DNA of 64,000 nucleotides from Bdellovibrionales bacterium RIFOXYD12_FULL_39_22 (GCA_001770205.1 MEQL01000042.1:34836-98835), one strand, 5' to 3'. Positions 1 to 9,728 are shown, numbered from the stretch's first letter. Numbers and translations are program-made. The notes: generated from the letters alone by a model not told the origin.

Positions 1-1394
1 CCAATAATAAATCCGGCCGGGCCAGTTAAAAGGCCTAGGCCAAACATACCAAATCCCCCTACTGCATACAGACTCAAGTTTGAACTAACGGAGTGTTCAT
101 CTTTTAGATAGCAATAGGCCATCTGCTCTTCCATTAAACGTTCTTTAAATTTAGTATTTCCTTTATTTTGTAAGGCAAAATTTGAAAAATGACTATTAAC
201 CAAATTGTCATTTAAATGCAAAAAACTACCCTCTTCTTTTGAACGATCTTCACAAATTCGTTGGGCCGCATTATCTATCTCTCCCATTAGTCTGTTCACT
301 GCCGCACTGGCCAAACCATTCAATTTTTCAAAATTACCCAACTTGGCAGGCGTTGACATATCATCAAGTGAAAGCGGAAAATTTTCTTCTAGAATCTCTC
401 CTCTTTTGCTAATGGCCTCGACACTACTTTTTAACTTGACGGCCAAATCACCTTCTCCTTCTAAGATTTTTTGAATCTCTTCTACCGCTTCTCCTTTAGG
501 GTCAAAGATCGATAGCATAGAGCTGGTAAGAGGCGAGGCCCCCAACTCTGCAAAAAATTTTGCTTCCTCTTGAAACAAAATAGGATATCCTTTGGCCACC
601 TCATAATAGGGATCTAAATTCTTCTTCTCATATTCTTTTTTTAGTTTCTGAGCATTTTTATGACACTTACTTTCAAAGGCATCTGGATCTGCGGCCTTGC
701 GGGAAGAGGCCATACATTTATTGTTATCATCCGTATATATTTTTTTTGCCTTTTCTTTTATCTTCATCATCGCCCCGGCCACAAAGGCCATGGGTATATG
801 TGCCTCTAAAAGTTCCAATTGTTTTTGCTTGTCCTCTTTTACCTTTTTTAATCCAAAAATCTTTTCTTTTATTTTTTTAACCGCACTTTTGTCCGCAACT
901 TCTTCTTCTCCGCAGTTAAGTGCTTTTCTCTCGCCCACATTGCTCGCGGCCGGATATGATTCGGCCCAGATGGCCTTATTATCCATTAGTGCCAAATATG
1001 TTTCATCAGAGATGCGTTTAGAAAAATCTAGGGCCAATCTTTTCACTGTATGCTTTTTCAAATCAAAGATGGAGTTAACCAGATCATCTTGCCTGATTGT
1101 TACCAATTGCCCTTCGGCATCACACTTCTTATCTACCACTTCATCACCAAAGGCCTTGGCATATTTTTTATCCTTATCAGTATAGACAGCACACATATCA
1201 CGATTTTTTTTCCTTTCTATCTGCTGCGGAGTCATTCCACTCACAATATCTTCAGCGTCCACTTGTCCTTCCGCTCCCCACGCATCATACCCCTCCGCCT
1301 CGGCTTGCCCTTGGCCATAAGCAGGCGGAAAAATGCATATACACGACAAAACTGATATCATCACAAGTCGCTTACTTAATTTTAAAAAAATCAT
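1..1394 (-). CDS. Large exported protein, C-terminus beyond window
   Basis: An uninterrupted frame of about 464 codons runs from an ATG at 1394 to the left edge without a stop. A GGAG ribosome site sits 7 nt before the ATG. The product starts with a basic n-region and a hydrophobic stretch ending near PPAYGQ, a plausible signal peptide. A long, charged, mostly helical region follows, with scattered Cys, rich in Lys/Glu and with coiled-coil character. At the window edge a glycine-rich hydrophobic segment (LYAVGGFGMFGLG onward) looks like a membrane helix. I do not recognise a family. It resembles in style the large exported proteins at 30.9 and 18.6 kb. The forward-strand ORFs here are shadows of it. 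Confidence 0.85.
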   Translation of the reverse strand, partial: MIFLKLSKRLVMISVLSCICIFPPAYGQGQAEAEGYDAWGAEGQVDAEDIVSGMTPQQIERKKNRDMCAVYTDKDKKYAKAFGDEVVDKKCDAEGQLVTIRQDDLVNSIFDLKKHTVKRLALDFSKRISDETYLALMDNKAIWAESYPAASNVGERKALNCGEEEVADKSAVKKIKEKIFGLKKVKEDKQKQLELLEAHIPMAFVAGAMMKIKEKAKKIYTDDNNKCMASSRKAADPDAFESKCHKNAQKLKKEYEKKNLDPYYEVAKGYPILFQEEAKFFAELGASPLTSSMLSIFDPKGEAVEEIQKILEGEGDLAVKLKSSVEAISKRGEILEENFPLSLDDMSTPAKLGNFEKLNGLASAAVNRLMGEIDNAAQRICEDRSKEEGSFLHLNDNLVNSHFSNFALQNKGNTKFKERLMEEQMAYCYLKDEHSVSSNLSLYAVGGFGMFGLGLLTGPAGFII

Positions 1395-1515
1395 GGATCA
1401 CTCCGAATATTTTGTTAGTAATAAAAAAGTACCTCCACACAAACATGGTTGCTTATCGTCAAAGAAAAAATGATATTTAGGCAAAACTTGAGTAAAACTT
1501 GGAGTAAAATTAACA

Positions 1516-2028
1516 TTACATGCGAATTTTTTTAGAAATTATACGATATTTCAATTCCCATAACGCTGTTTTATTGCTGTCCCACTTTACAACTTCAATG
1601 GCCTCCTTATAGGGAAGCCATTGCACCGACTCAAAATAGTCGGCCAATAAAAAATTAAAATCATATGGGATATTAACGGCGTAACAAGTTTCAGGAATAA
1701 CTACGATATCATCACCCCATTGATCCTCAATAATGTATTCTACCGGGATCATAGCTTTTGAATCTAATTGAAAAAAAATAAAATGAGAGGGAATCCCTAA
1801 CGCCTCTTTGGCCGACCGTATTGCGGAATCCATTGGAAATTCATTGGCCTGTGCTTGTCCGGCCAAGGCCTGCCAGTGATTTTCCACTTTTTTCTTTACT
1901 ACCGCAAATTCTAGGTCAAAAGGAGCACCATCTTTTTGTCTAAAACGATAGGGAAAAAGCAAAATTTTAAAGGGGCCATTTTTTGTCATAAATTTATAAA
2001 CCAAAAATAACCGATCCCGACGACGCAT
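1516..2028 (-). CDS. Nudix-fold hydrolase-like protein, degenerate Nudix box
   Basis: A 170-residue protein resembling small Nudix hydrolases of the NudB/dATP pyrophosphohydrolase type: a core with KILLFPYRF, NHWQALAGQAQ, then the helix of the Nudix box, and SVQWLPYKEA near the end where these proteins carry the W-x-x-x-E-A motif. The box reads NEFPMDSAIRSAKEALGI. The usual REUxEE is changed to R-S-A-K-E-A, so two metal-binding Glu positions appear lost. Activity is therefore doubtful; a binding or altered role is possible. The ATG at 2028 has no clear Shine-Dalgarno site; Met14 is an alternative start. Confidence 0.7.
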   Translation of the reverse strand: MRRRDRLFLVYKFMTKNGPFKILLFPYRFRQKDGAPFDLEFAVVKKKVENHWQALAGQAQANEFPMDSAIRSAKEALGIPSHFIFFQLDSKAMIPVEYIIEDQWGDDIVVIPETCYAVNIPYDFNFLLADYFESVQWLPYKEAIEVVKWDSNKTALWELKYRIISKKIRM

Positions 2029-2090
2029 AAAAAAGCTTATGGAATCCTGTCGGCCAAATTATCGGCCCTTTGCGACAAAATGTATAGGTG

Positions 2091-2119
2091 AAAATTGTAC
2101 CCTTGAGTATTACAATTTT
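2091..2119. promoter_or_regulatory. 9-bp inverted repeat in divergent intergenic region
   Basis: AAAATTGTA (2091-2099) and its exact reverse complement TACAATTTT (2111-2119) are separated by 11 bp between the Nudix-like gene and the HD-GYP gene, which diverge. This spacing suits a dimeric regulator site. AT-rich sequence makes chance repeats fairly common, so the call is weak. Confidence 0.3.
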
Positions 2120-2193
2120 TACTTTTTTAAAAAAAATAACCAACTTTTTTTCTCTGGTTATTTTTTGCTAATTATTTTAAAAAATTTGACGAA

Positions 2194-3939
2194 ATGCTCC
2201 CTGCTATGATGGCAAACTCTTTGGCAAAAAAACTAAGCAAAAAATTCAAAATACTGGATAAGTATTCCAAGTTACTCTCCAATGAAAAAAATCATACTCG
2301 TCTATTAGAGTTGATTTTGTTAGCAGTAAAAGAAATTACTCATGCTGATGGAGGAACCCTTTATACTCCCACCGCCAACAAAAGCTTAAAATATGAGATA
2401 TTATTAAACTCATCTCTAGGCCTACATATGGGTGGAACTTCCAGCACGGGAATAACTTTTCGTGATCTTCCCATCTATGATCCACTAACCAACAAGGAAA
2501 ACCTCTCCAATATTGCCTGTGCCTGTTTTTTGAGCGGGGAAATTATCAACGTTTTAGACGCTTATGACAGCACTAAGTATAATTTTGAGGGGACTAAAAC
2601 CTTTGATCGCGAAACTGGTTATAAAACTACCTCCGTTTTAACAATTCCGCTGATAAATTTAGATGGAACCGTTATTGGAGTAATTCAACTTATCAACGCA
2701 CAAAAAGATAACGGAAAGGTTGAACAATTTCAATCGGAGGACATTGCATTTGCGGAGTTTTTGAGTACCCATGCTGCTATCACCCTGACAAATTTCCAGC
2801 TCACAATTGAGTTTGCCAATCTTTTTGAATCTTTGGCCAAAGTTATAGCTACGGCCATCGACGATAAATCCCCCTACACCGGCAATCACTGCTATAGAGT
2901 TCCCGAAATTACTATGATGCTAACTGATGCGGTAATGAAAACAGAAGATGGCCCACTTAAAGACTTGGCCTTTTCAGAAGATGGGTTAGTGGAAATAAAA
3001 ATGGCCGCACTTTTACATGATTGCGGAAAAGTTAGTACACCTGTCCACGTTATTGATAAGGCAACAAAATTAGAAACAATTAGCGATCGCATTCATTTGG
3101 TGGAGGCACGCTTTGAAATTTTAAAAAGAGATGCGGAAATAGAGTATCTAAAAAAACGCCTGGCCAATTCAGAAGAGGGAAAGACTTTCAATATAGAGGA
3201 AAGCAAAAAAATATATCAGAAAAAGGTTGCCCGCTATAATATAGATTTTGATTTTTTAAAACAGTGCAATGTTGGTTCAGAGTATATGCATAAAACCAAA
3301 CAAGCACGCATCCACAAAATCGCTGAATACCAATGGAAAAATGGAAATGGGCAGCTGGTACCCGTGCTAACTCAAAATGAGGTAGAAAATCTTACCATTC
3401 CCAAAGGTACTCTGACTAAGTCGGAAAAAGATCTTATCAATCATCACATTGTCATTACTGAAAGAATGCTAGGACAACTCTCCTTTCCCAAACATCTAAA
3501 AAATATTCCGGCCATCGCAGCAGCACATCATGAAAAAGTAAATGGTACTGGTTATCCACACGCGCTCAAGGGAGATCAGATTCCCGTTCAGGCAAAAATT
3601 TTGGGTATTGCAGATATTTTTGAGGCACTTACTGCCAAAGATCGACCATATAAGAAGGGAAAGGCATTAAGCGAGACGTTATTTATACTGGGAAAAATGG
3701 TAGAAAATGGAGAGCTAGATCAAGACATTTTCAATATTTTTATGGATAATAAAATTTACTTACAATACGCCAATAAGTACCTCGACCCCGCCCAAATTGA
3801 CTCGGTAAATGAAGAGATTATTCCTGGGTATATCCCCAAAAGCAAGCGTAGTGCCACCAAAGATAACGTTATTCAACTCCCCAGCAAGGAGAAAGCGCAA
3901 GAAGACGTCGGCGGAGAAAACATCAAGAAAGTGGCCTAG
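2194..3939 (+). CDS. GAF plus HD-GYP domain protein, candidate c-di-GMP phosphodiesterase
   Basis: 581 residues. An N-terminal GAF domain (about 35-205, including KTTSVLTIPLINLDGTVIGV) is followed by an HD-GYP domain. Visible HD-GYP signatures are HCYRVPEI, the metal pair HDCGK near residue 275, and HHEKVNGTGYP near 445, then ADIFEALTAKDRPYK. Family knowledge: HD-GYP enzymes hydrolyse cyclic di-GMP. The usual HHE-x-x-DG-x-GYP reads N instead of D. A charged helical insertion (about 300-390) splits the HD core, longer than in typical members. No membrane segment, so cytosolic. The C-terminal tail is Lys/Glu-rich. The ATG at 2194 lacks a ribosome site; ATGs at 2206 and 2209 are alternatives. 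Confidence 0.88.
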   Translation: MLPAMMANSLAKKLSKKFKILDKYSKLLSNEKNHTRLLELILLAVKEITHADGGTLYTPTANKSLKYEILLNSSLGLHMGGTSSTGITFRDLPIYDPLTNKENLSNIACACFLSGEIINVLDAYDSTKYNFEGTKTFDRETGYKTTSVLTIPLINLDGTVIGVIQLINAQKDNGKVEQFQSEDIAFAEFLSTHAAITLTNFQLTIEFANLFESLAKVIATAIDDKSPYTGNHCYRVPEITMMLTDAVMKTEDGPLKDLAFSEDGLVEIKMAALLHDCGKVSTPVHVIDKATKLETISDRIHLVEARFEILKRDAEIEYLKKRLANSEEGKTFNIEESKKIYQKKVARYNIDFDFLKQCNVGSEYMHKTKQARIHKIAEYQWKNGNGQLVPVLTQNEVENLTIPKGTLTKSEKDLINHHIVITERMLGQLSFPKHLKNIPAIAAAHHEKVNGTGYPHALKGDQIPVQAKILGIADIFEALTAKDRPYKKGKALSETLFILGKMVENGELDQDIFNIFMDNKIYLQYANKYLDPAQIDSVNEEIIPGYIPKSKRSATKDNVIQLPSKEKAQEDVGGENIKKVA

Positions 3940-4012
3940 TCAGCAGCAAGTATTTTTTACACACCAACACTGTCAATTAAATATTTCATCCCAATAATGA
4001 TATATTACTTCT

Positions 4013-5119
4013 ATGCGACTTCTCACCATTTTTATACTCTCCTGGACACTACTTGCTCCTCTTTATGGAAAGGCGACTTCATCCTATGGCCTTAGCAAGC
4101 TAGGCCCGCGCTTTGAGGGATGGTATGCTCGCATTAGCGATCGCGATGGAAAGCGCTCTATTGCTTTAATAGTTGGTTCATTTTTAGAGACAAAAATCCC
4201 TTTCTCTCCTCACATCCCTATGCCAGGGTATCTGGCCATCTTGGTTAGTGATGGCGTTAATGAATTAAAAGTATATGAAACATTTCCAAATAAAACGTCC
4301 CTTACCATCAACGAAGAGGCGACCTTTAACGAAAATCCCATCGCCCGCTGCGGCCCTTGGCAACTTAATATTTGCAGCAATTTTTCCTGGGATGCTCCCG
4401 GATTTGGCCATATTGACAATGAAAGTTTTGACCTAACTATCCCAGGAGAGATCAACTTTTCCGGAAACTTTTCTAACCCCATTTATTGGATGGACAATCC
4501 ACTAAAAACACCAGAAGGAATGGCCACTCATTTACAAGTGATTCCTATTCACTGGTATGTTCACTCGTTGGGATCTATCTCCGAATATAGCTACCAAATA
4601 GATCAAGGGCCCACCATCCACTCCAGCGGATATGCTCATATCGAGAAAAATTGGGGCAAAAGCTTTCCTTCTCGCTGGATTTGGTCAGAAGGAATAAGTG
4701 ATGATAATAAAGCTCATTACGCATTGGCCGGAGGGGAAGTAAAAATGGCAGGAGTTAATCTAACCGCCTTCTTGGCCGGAATACACACCTCCAAGATTAA
4801 ATGGGATTTTCGCCCACAACAAGGAACATTATTTAAAAGTATAATCAATGGCCGACGCAGAACTTTGAGTTTGATCATGGCCAAACCAGGAAAACAATTA
4901 GTAATAGAATCCTCTGCACCAAAAAAATCTTTTGCTTACGTCTCGATTCCCACCGCAAACGGGTTTGTTAAAAATGGCGGGATTGAATCTTTCTTGGCCA
5001 CCACCTCCATTTATGCCTATGAGGTTGATGTCAGCGGTAAGGCCACCCTCGTTGAATCAAAAATATTTAACAATGCGGCCTTAGAATTTGGGGCAAACTA
5101 TATGTATGAAGAACAGTAA
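4013..5119 (+). CDS. Exported tocopherol-cyclase-like protein
   Basis: 368 residues with a clear signal peptide (MRLLTIFILSWTLLAPLYGKA). FEGWYARISD near the start and HIEKNWGKSFPSRWIWSEG in the middle match the WY and EKNWG-x-x-FP-x-x-W signatures of the tocopherol cyclase-like family, a lipocalin-like barrel domain. The substrate here is unknown, and plant-type tocopherol synthesis should not be assumed. There is no Shine-Dalgarno site before the ATG; TATATT lies 6 nt upstream, so the mRNA may be leaderless. Its 3' end is 12 bp from that of the convergent NifU gene. Confidence 0.75.
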   Translation: MRLLTIFILSWTLLAPLYGKATSSYGLSKLGPRFEGWYARISDRDGKRSIALIVGSFLETKIPFSPHIPMPGYLAILVSDGVNELKVYETFPNKTSLTINEEATFNENPIARCGPWQLNICSNFSWDAPGFGHIDNESFDLTIPGEINFSGNFSNPIYWMDNPLKTPEGMATHLQVIPIHWYVHSLGSISEYSYQIDQGPTIHSSGYAHIEKNWGKSFPSRWIWSEGISDDNKAHYALAGGEVKMAGVNLTAFLAGIHTSKIKWDFRPQQGTLFKSIINGRRRTLSLIMAKPGKQLVIESSAPKKSFAYVSIPTANGFVKNGGIESFLATTSIYAYEVDVSGKATLVESKIFNNAALEFGANYMYEEQ

Positions 5120-5131
5120 ATGACTACTTTG

Positions 5132-6064
5132 CTATGGCCCAACATCGATTAGAACAATGCTACTCCCGACCTTCTCCTGCAAAAATTTCTCTACCGTGTT
5201 CTTTAATCTTTCTAAATCAACAAACTGCTTTGCCTCTATAGGACGAAATTGACAATAAACTCTATTCCCTTTAATGGCCAACAGCTCCGCTTGACAATTT
5301 TTCTTACTAATGATTCCTGGCAACAATTCCTGCATGGTCTCATAAATTATCATTTTTTGATCATTCGTTAGCTCTGTCACTGGCCGCCAAATCTTTGACA
5401 GATCACTTTTTAAAATGGTTTCAATTTCTGGCAGACACTTCCCACAACCACTTCCGGCCAATTGCCATTTTTTTATCTCTTCAACGGTAGTCAATCCCTC
5501 TGCAACTATCACAGATAACAGCTGATCTTTTGAAGTACGCAAACAATTACATAGTTGGCCAGCATTCTCACTATTTTTATCATGCAAAACAATTTCCTTT
5601 AAACTAACTTTACGACGATTGGCCCAATCAATAATAGCATTTTTTAATACTTCCGCTCCCATAACGGAGCAATGTATCTTTTGCTCAGGCATGCCCCCCA
5701 AATAGCGAACAATATCTTCAGTGGTAATTCCCAGAGCGGCCAATGGGGTTGGCCGAGAATCTTCCAAAATAGCACACAATGCCTCGGAGGCAGCAATGGC
5801 CGATGTACAACCAAAAGTTTGATAACGGGCCTGGTAAATACGATCAAGAGATGGATTAGATCCCTGCTCAATTTTTAGATAAAATTTGATAGCGTCTCCG
5901 CACTCTAAAGACCCATGCATTCCAATCGCATCAGCATCGGGAATAATCCCCATAAATGAATTGGCATCCCCCATCAACGCATTCAAAAATAGATCTACGG
6001 TTTTATCGCTATAATTCCAGGCCATATGGCCACAAAAACTATCCATAAAATGAACATTCGTCAA
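5132..6064 (-). CDS. nifU: NifU-like Fe-S cluster assembly protein
   Basis: 310 residues with NifU order: an IscU-type scaffold carrying three cysteines in GSLECGD, TFGCTSAIAASEALC and IHCSVMG; a BFD-like [2Fe-2S] domain with LCNCLRTS and GSGCGKC; and a C-terminal NifU/Nfu-like domain. The last part (KNCQAELLAIKGNRVYCQF) has no CxxC motif, so it probably cannot hold its own cluster. Role by family: assembling Fe-S clusters for target proteins. TTG at 6064 is the longest start; Met14 (MAWNYSDK, 6025) fits the family N-terminus better. Confidence 0.85.
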   Translation of the reverse strand: MTNVHFMDSFCGHMAWNYSDKTVDLFLNALMGDANSFMGIIPDADAIGMHGSLECGDAIKFYLKIEQGSNPSLDRIYQARYQTFGCTSAIAASEALCAILEDSRPTPLAALGITTEDIVRYLGGMPEQKIHCSVMGAEVLKNAIIDWANRRKVSLKEIVLHDKNSENAGQLCNCLRTSKDQLLSVIVAEGLTTVEEIKKWQLAGSGCGKCLPEIETILKSDLSKIWRPVTELTNDQKMIIYETMQELLPGIISKKNCQAELLAIKGNRVYCQFRPIEAKQFVDLERLKNTVEKFLQEKVGSSIVLIDVGP

Positions 6065-6072
6065 TTAGGTGT

Positions 6073-6102
6073 TAGACCATTTGCCTTTTTATTGCTATAA
6101 AT
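6073..6102 (+). promoter_or_regulatory. Candidate promoter of the M23/M14 peptidase pair
   Basis: TAGACC, a 17-bp spacer and TATAAA precede the ATG at 6111. The -10 end lies 9 nt from the start codon, and no Shine-Dalgarno site is present, so a nearly leaderless transcript is predicted. Only two short hexamers support this in AT-rich DNA. Confidence 0.35.
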
Positions 6103-6110
6103 ATTTCCTT

Positions 6111-7025
6111 ATGCAAAAACTCATTATCCTACTTGTTATTGCAAGCTTTTTTGGTTGTTCATCCATCAAAGCACTAAATGATAAAGACGATAAATTTCCA
6201 AAGAAAGTAGCATCTTTGCCTTCACCAATTATACTAACCTCCAATACGCCTCAAGCTATTTCTCCGGGGGAAATTAAATTTATTAAACTGCCATTGCCTT
6301 CTGCGAACACGCATGTGGAGAAAATCCAATGTAAAAATCGACAAATTCCTTTTGTCATTACCACTGATAAACTACTTAAATTTTTTTTGGCGGAAAGCTA
6401 TTTTTCAGAACTGACCCCCTTTGACTGCAAACTTTTCTATGCTGCCGGTGGCCAGCAATATATTGACACTATTTTTCAATTCAGTATCATCAAAAGAGAT
6501 TATAAAAATGAATTTATCAATGTTGCCCAAGACAAGGTAACCCTCTCTGATGAAGATTTGCGCCAAGTAATCGCAGAGCGTGAAAGGTTAAAAGCAGTCT
6601 ATACCAACTCCTCTTCAACTCCACTCTTTGCTGGAAAATTTCATCTCCCTCTAACTTCAAAAATAACTAGTACCTACGGGAATAAGCGCACCTTTAACAA
6701 TAATAAATCTACCCAACACCTAGGAATTGATTTTCGTGCCCCGGTGGGAACCCCCATTCCGGCCACTAACGCCGGCAAAGTAGTCTTTGCTGGAGATCTT
6801 TTTTTCTCGGGAAAAAGCGTTATTATCGATCATGGACTTAACCTCTTTACGCTCTACGGCCATCTTTCTAAAATTTTGGTAACAGAAGGAAATATAATTG
6901 GCGCAAATACGCTGATTGGCCATGCTGGGCGAACTGGCCGAGTAAGTGGGCCGCATCTTCATTGGGGTGTGCGTGTTCATGACGAGTGGGTGGATGGACA
7001 ATCTTTGGTAAATTTAGAAATATAA
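6111..7025 (+). CDS. M23 (LytM) family metallopeptidase lipoprotein
   Basis: The start at 6111 gives a clean lipoprotein signal, MQKLIILLVIASFFGCSS, with the modified Cys at residue 15. The last 120 residues are a LytM domain: HLGIDFRAP supplies the first His and Asp of the zinc site and GPHLHWGVR the H-x-H. Family role: cleaving peptidoglycan cross-links, or activating amidases when inactive. All metal ligands appear present. The next gene, an M14 carboxypeptidase, begins 13 nt after the stop, so the two look like a cell-wall processing operon. A GTG at 6069 in the same frame would spoil the signal peptide and is not preferred. Confidence 0.9.
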   Translation: MQKLIILLVIASFFGCSSIKALNDKDDKFPKKVASLPSPIILTSNTPQAISPGEIKFIKLPLPSANTHVEKIQCKNRQIPFVITTDKLLKFFLAESYFSELTPFDCKLFYAAGGQQYIDTIFQFSIIKRDYKNEFINVAQDKVTLSDEDLRQVIAERERLKAVYTNSSSTPLFAGKFHLPLTSKITSTYGNKRTFNNNKSTQHLGIDFRAPVGTPIPATNAGKVVFAGDLFFSGKSVIIDHGLNLFTLYGHLSKILVTEGNIIGANTLIGHAGRTGRVSGPHLHWGVRVHDEWVDGQSLVNLEI

Positions 7026-7038
7026 CTGGATAAACATT

Positions 7039-8079
7039 ATGAACATTGTAACCATTATAAAAAACTCAAAACTAATTATCGTTGCAGTACTATTTCTTGG
7101 TATTTTTTTAAAACTAAATTTACTACCACAATCCTCTCTGGCCAATAATACCGAAAAGGCCAATATCGATAAAAACCTTGTGGACTTTTGTAATATTTTT
7201 AATGCCAAAATAAAGCAATACAACTGGAATAAAATTGTATGCAACCCCAAAACTTGGCAATGGGATAAAAAATATATTACGCCTAAAGGGAATCCACTAG
7301 TCTATCAGGCCTTTTTACATAACCCCACAAGCAGCACTACTTTGATTTTGTGTGGAGTTCATGGTGATGAACTCCCCTCTTCCTACCAATGTATTCATCT
7401 GGTACGCGATATTGTATTTGATAATCCGGCGCTTTATAAAAACAGTAATGTGGTTATCGCTCCTCTAGTAAATCCTGACGGTTTTTTTGCGGCCAAACCA
7501 ACACGCCAAAATAGCAACGGGATCGACTTAAATCGCAATTTCCCCACCAAAGACTTTGACCTCTCGGCCATTGTTGATTGGAAAAAAGATGGAAAATCAA
7601 ACCCACGCAAATATCCCGGCAGTAAAGGTGGATCGGAAATTGAAACCCAATTTCAAGTCATGCTACTAGATAAATTTCACCCTGATAAGATTATTTCTAT
7701 CCACTCTCCATACGGTTGGCTAGATATTGACGCTACTCCTAAAGAAGATCCTTCCATGGATGAACCAGAAGGAATGCAGTTTGGGCCATTTAAATCTCTT
7801 TTTGAAACGGCCAATGCCTTAGGTAAAGAGATGAGCAAAAAAAGTAACAACTTTCCCATCGCTAACTTTAGAGTTTTTCCTGGTTCATTGGGAAATTATG
7901 CGGCCAATGAACGAAGAATTCCCACTTACACGGTTGAACTAAAAACCTCTTCCGCTTTTCATGCTGATAGCTACTGGAAAATTATGCGCTCGGCCTACAT
8001 AGCTGCTATCAAATATAAAATTCCCAAAGAGTTAGCAAAAAAACGAGAAGACCTCTCTACCTCGACAACACAAAATTAA
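7039..8079 (+). CDS. M14 zinc carboxypeptidase, murein-peptide type
   Basis: 346 residues, N-terminal hydrophobic segment (VAVLFLGIFLKLNL) acting as signal or anchor. Metal and substrate residues of the M14 family are visible: HGDE (zinc His and Glu), GIDLNRNFP (Asn-Arg), IISIHSP (third zinc ligand) and YTVELKTS (catalytic Glu). The layout is closest to MpaA-like enzymes acting on gamma-D-Glu-diaminopimelate peptides, inferred from HGDE and VNPDG-x-x-x-x-x-R-x-N. The M23 lipoprotein lies just upstream, supporting a role in cell-wall peptide processing. Only 8 bp separate its stop from that of the convergent kinase gene. Confidence 0.88.
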   Translation: MNIVTIIKNSKLIIVAVLFLGIFLKLNLLPQSSLANNTEKANIDKNLVDFCNIFNAKIKQYNWNKIVCNPKTWQWDKKYITPKGNPLVYQAFLHNPTSSTTLILCGVHGDELPSSYQCIHLVRDIVFDNPALYKNSNVVIAPLVNPDGFFAAKPTRQNSNGIDLNRNFPTKDFDLSAIVDWKKDGKSNPRKYPGSKGGSEIETQFQVMLLDKFHPDKIISIHSPYGWLDIDATPKEDPSMDEPEGMQFGPFKSLFETANALGKEMSKKSNNFPIANFRVFPGSLGNYAANERRIPTYTVELKTSSAFHADSYWKIMRSAYIAAIKYKIPKELAKKREDLSTSTTQN

Positions 8080-8087
8080 AAAAATTT

Positions 8088-9638
8088 TCAGGCCTTCATA
8101 ATTTTAGGTAAGGAAACTTTAAAGGTGGTGTTCTCTTCGTCTAACATATAAACGAGCATACCACCATGTTCTTCCACAATCCCTTTTGCCACCGAAAGGC
8201 CAAGCCCAATACCTTCACCAACTGGACGGCCAGTAAAAAAAGGATTGAAAATTTTGTCAACATACTGTTTATCAATTCCTTTTCCCGAATCAACCACAAA
8301 GATTTCCACCCAAGTTGAAGAAACGGTAATCCCTATTTTAATCCACTTATCCTCTAAATCAGCGACGGCAGCAAACGCATTATTTAAAAGCGAGAGTAAT
8401 ACTTGTTCAATGGCCACTTTTTTACAAAACAGGTCTATTCGATCATCTGCGCCGTGCGATCCGCAAATTAATGGAATATGATGATTTTCAAAGCGCTGCT
8501 GACAAAAAAGTTTAACATCATCAATGATCTCATACAAATTATTCACACTACGCTCTTCAGAATTAGAGTCTTGCGCAAAGGTCTTTAGTCCTTCTAAAAT
8601 TTTTGAAATGCGCATAATCGATGATTCAATAACGCCCAATCTAGCGATGGCCTTTTCTTGATCAAGCTTCTCACTCGCCACCATCTTGCGAATAAGTCGA
8701 ATATTACCCATGATAATGGCCAATGGATTATTAACCTCATGTGATATCCCAGCGGCCATCTCCCCCAGGCCGGCCATTTGTGAAGCATAATTTAATTTTT
8801 TCTGCAACGCCAAGTCATTGCGAAAATCTTTGGCAGTGATAATTATATGCTCTAATTGGCCCGAGACCTTTTTTACTCTTTTGATATTTATAAAGGCCGG
8901 AATTTTTTCCCCAGTCTGCGAAATAAAACTTCCTCTTAATTCATCTTTGGTCAAAACATCTGGCAAGGAAACACCTTCCCAGCAAAAATCCGCAATATTT
9001 CTTCCCACTAAACGGCCGGCGTCTGTGGCCAGAGCTTCGCAAAGAGAATTATTGATTTTGGTTATTTTACCAACCGCATCTACCACTAGAATAAAATCAT
9101 TAACCGAAGAAATAATATTTTCTAATAAATCATAATTGGCATTTATTACTTGTAAGGCAATTTCTCTAGTATCTTCATTATCTTGATCTTCATAATCATT
9201 CTTTTTTTGTGCCAAGGCAGTAAATATTTGGCCAATTTTTTGCTCAAACTCCTCCGCACTTCCCGGTTTTACAATATAATTATTAGCACCATTATTTAAC
9301 AGTTCAAAAATATCTCGCTTATTTGACTCCGAAGTAAATATGATAAAGGGAATGCGTCGTAATAAATCATCTGCCCGAATCTTCTTCAAAAGATCTAATC
9401 CTGACATCTCTGGCATATGAAGATCAGAAATTACTAGGCCATATTCGTTATTGCGTTCCAATCCCTCTTGCAGCTTGGCCCAGGCCGCCATACCATTTTC
9501 AGCGTGGTCGATATTAAAAATGCCTAGCCTTTTTAACATTGCCGTAGCGCTGACGGCCATATGAACAGCGTCATCTACCACTAAGACACGCTTTTTTATT
9601 ATCTCCTCACTTAAACCCATATAATTCAAGCCTATCAT
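8088..9638 (-). CDS. Receiver-PAS-histidine kinase hybrid
   Basis: 516 residues. An N-terminal receiver domain (about 17-135) has VLVVDDA, the phospho-acceptor Asp in LVISDLHMPEM and the conserved Lys in YIVKPG. A PAS domain (about 172-285) and a HisKA domain with the phosphorylated His in AAGISHEVNNPLAI follow, then an HATPase with LLNNAFAA, DSGKGID and GEGIGLGLSV. No membrane helices. Receiver-first order means the kinase probably responds to an upstream phosphorelay. Met7 (9620) is an equally likely start. Its partner regulator is not adjacent; the receivers at 26.6 and 28.3 kb are candidates. Confidence 0.9.
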   Translation of the reverse strand: MIGLNYMGLSEEIIKKRVLVVDDAVHMAVSATAMLKRLGIFNIDHAENGMAAWAKLQEGLERNNEYGLVISDLHMPEMSGLDLLKKIRADDLLRRIPFIIFTSESNKRDIFELLNNGANNYIVKPGSAEEFEQKIGQIFTALAQKKNDYEDQDNEDTREIALQVINANYDLLENIISSVNDFILVVDAVGKITKINNSLCEALATDAGRLVGRNIADFCWEGVSLPDVLTKDELRGSFISQTGEKIPAFINIKRVKKVSGQLEHIIITAKDFRNDLALQKKLNYASQMAGLGEMAAGISHEVNNPLAIIMGNIRLIRKMVASEKLDQEKAIARLGVIESSIMRISKILEGLKTFAQDSNSEERSVNNLYEIIDDVKLFCQQRFENHHIPLICGSHGADDRIDLFCKKVAIEQVLLSLLNNAFAAVADLEDKWIKIGITVSSTWVEIFVVDSGKGIDKQYVDKIFNPFFTGRPVGEGIGLGLSVAKGIVEEHGGMLVYMLDEENTTFKVSLPKIMKA

Positions 9639-9728
9639 GATTGCAGAAAAAAAATAACAAGCAGTTTATGCCCGGCATACTCTATGATCTTGATTGACTA
9701 TTATTTATAGATTGCCTACTGTTTTCTA

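Noticed and set aside
205..1480. Four forward-strand ORFs
   Set aside because: They lie opposite or just beyond the long minus-strand frame at 1-1394, which has a ribosome site, a signal peptide and native codon use. The forward products are Ser/Phe-rich without domains.
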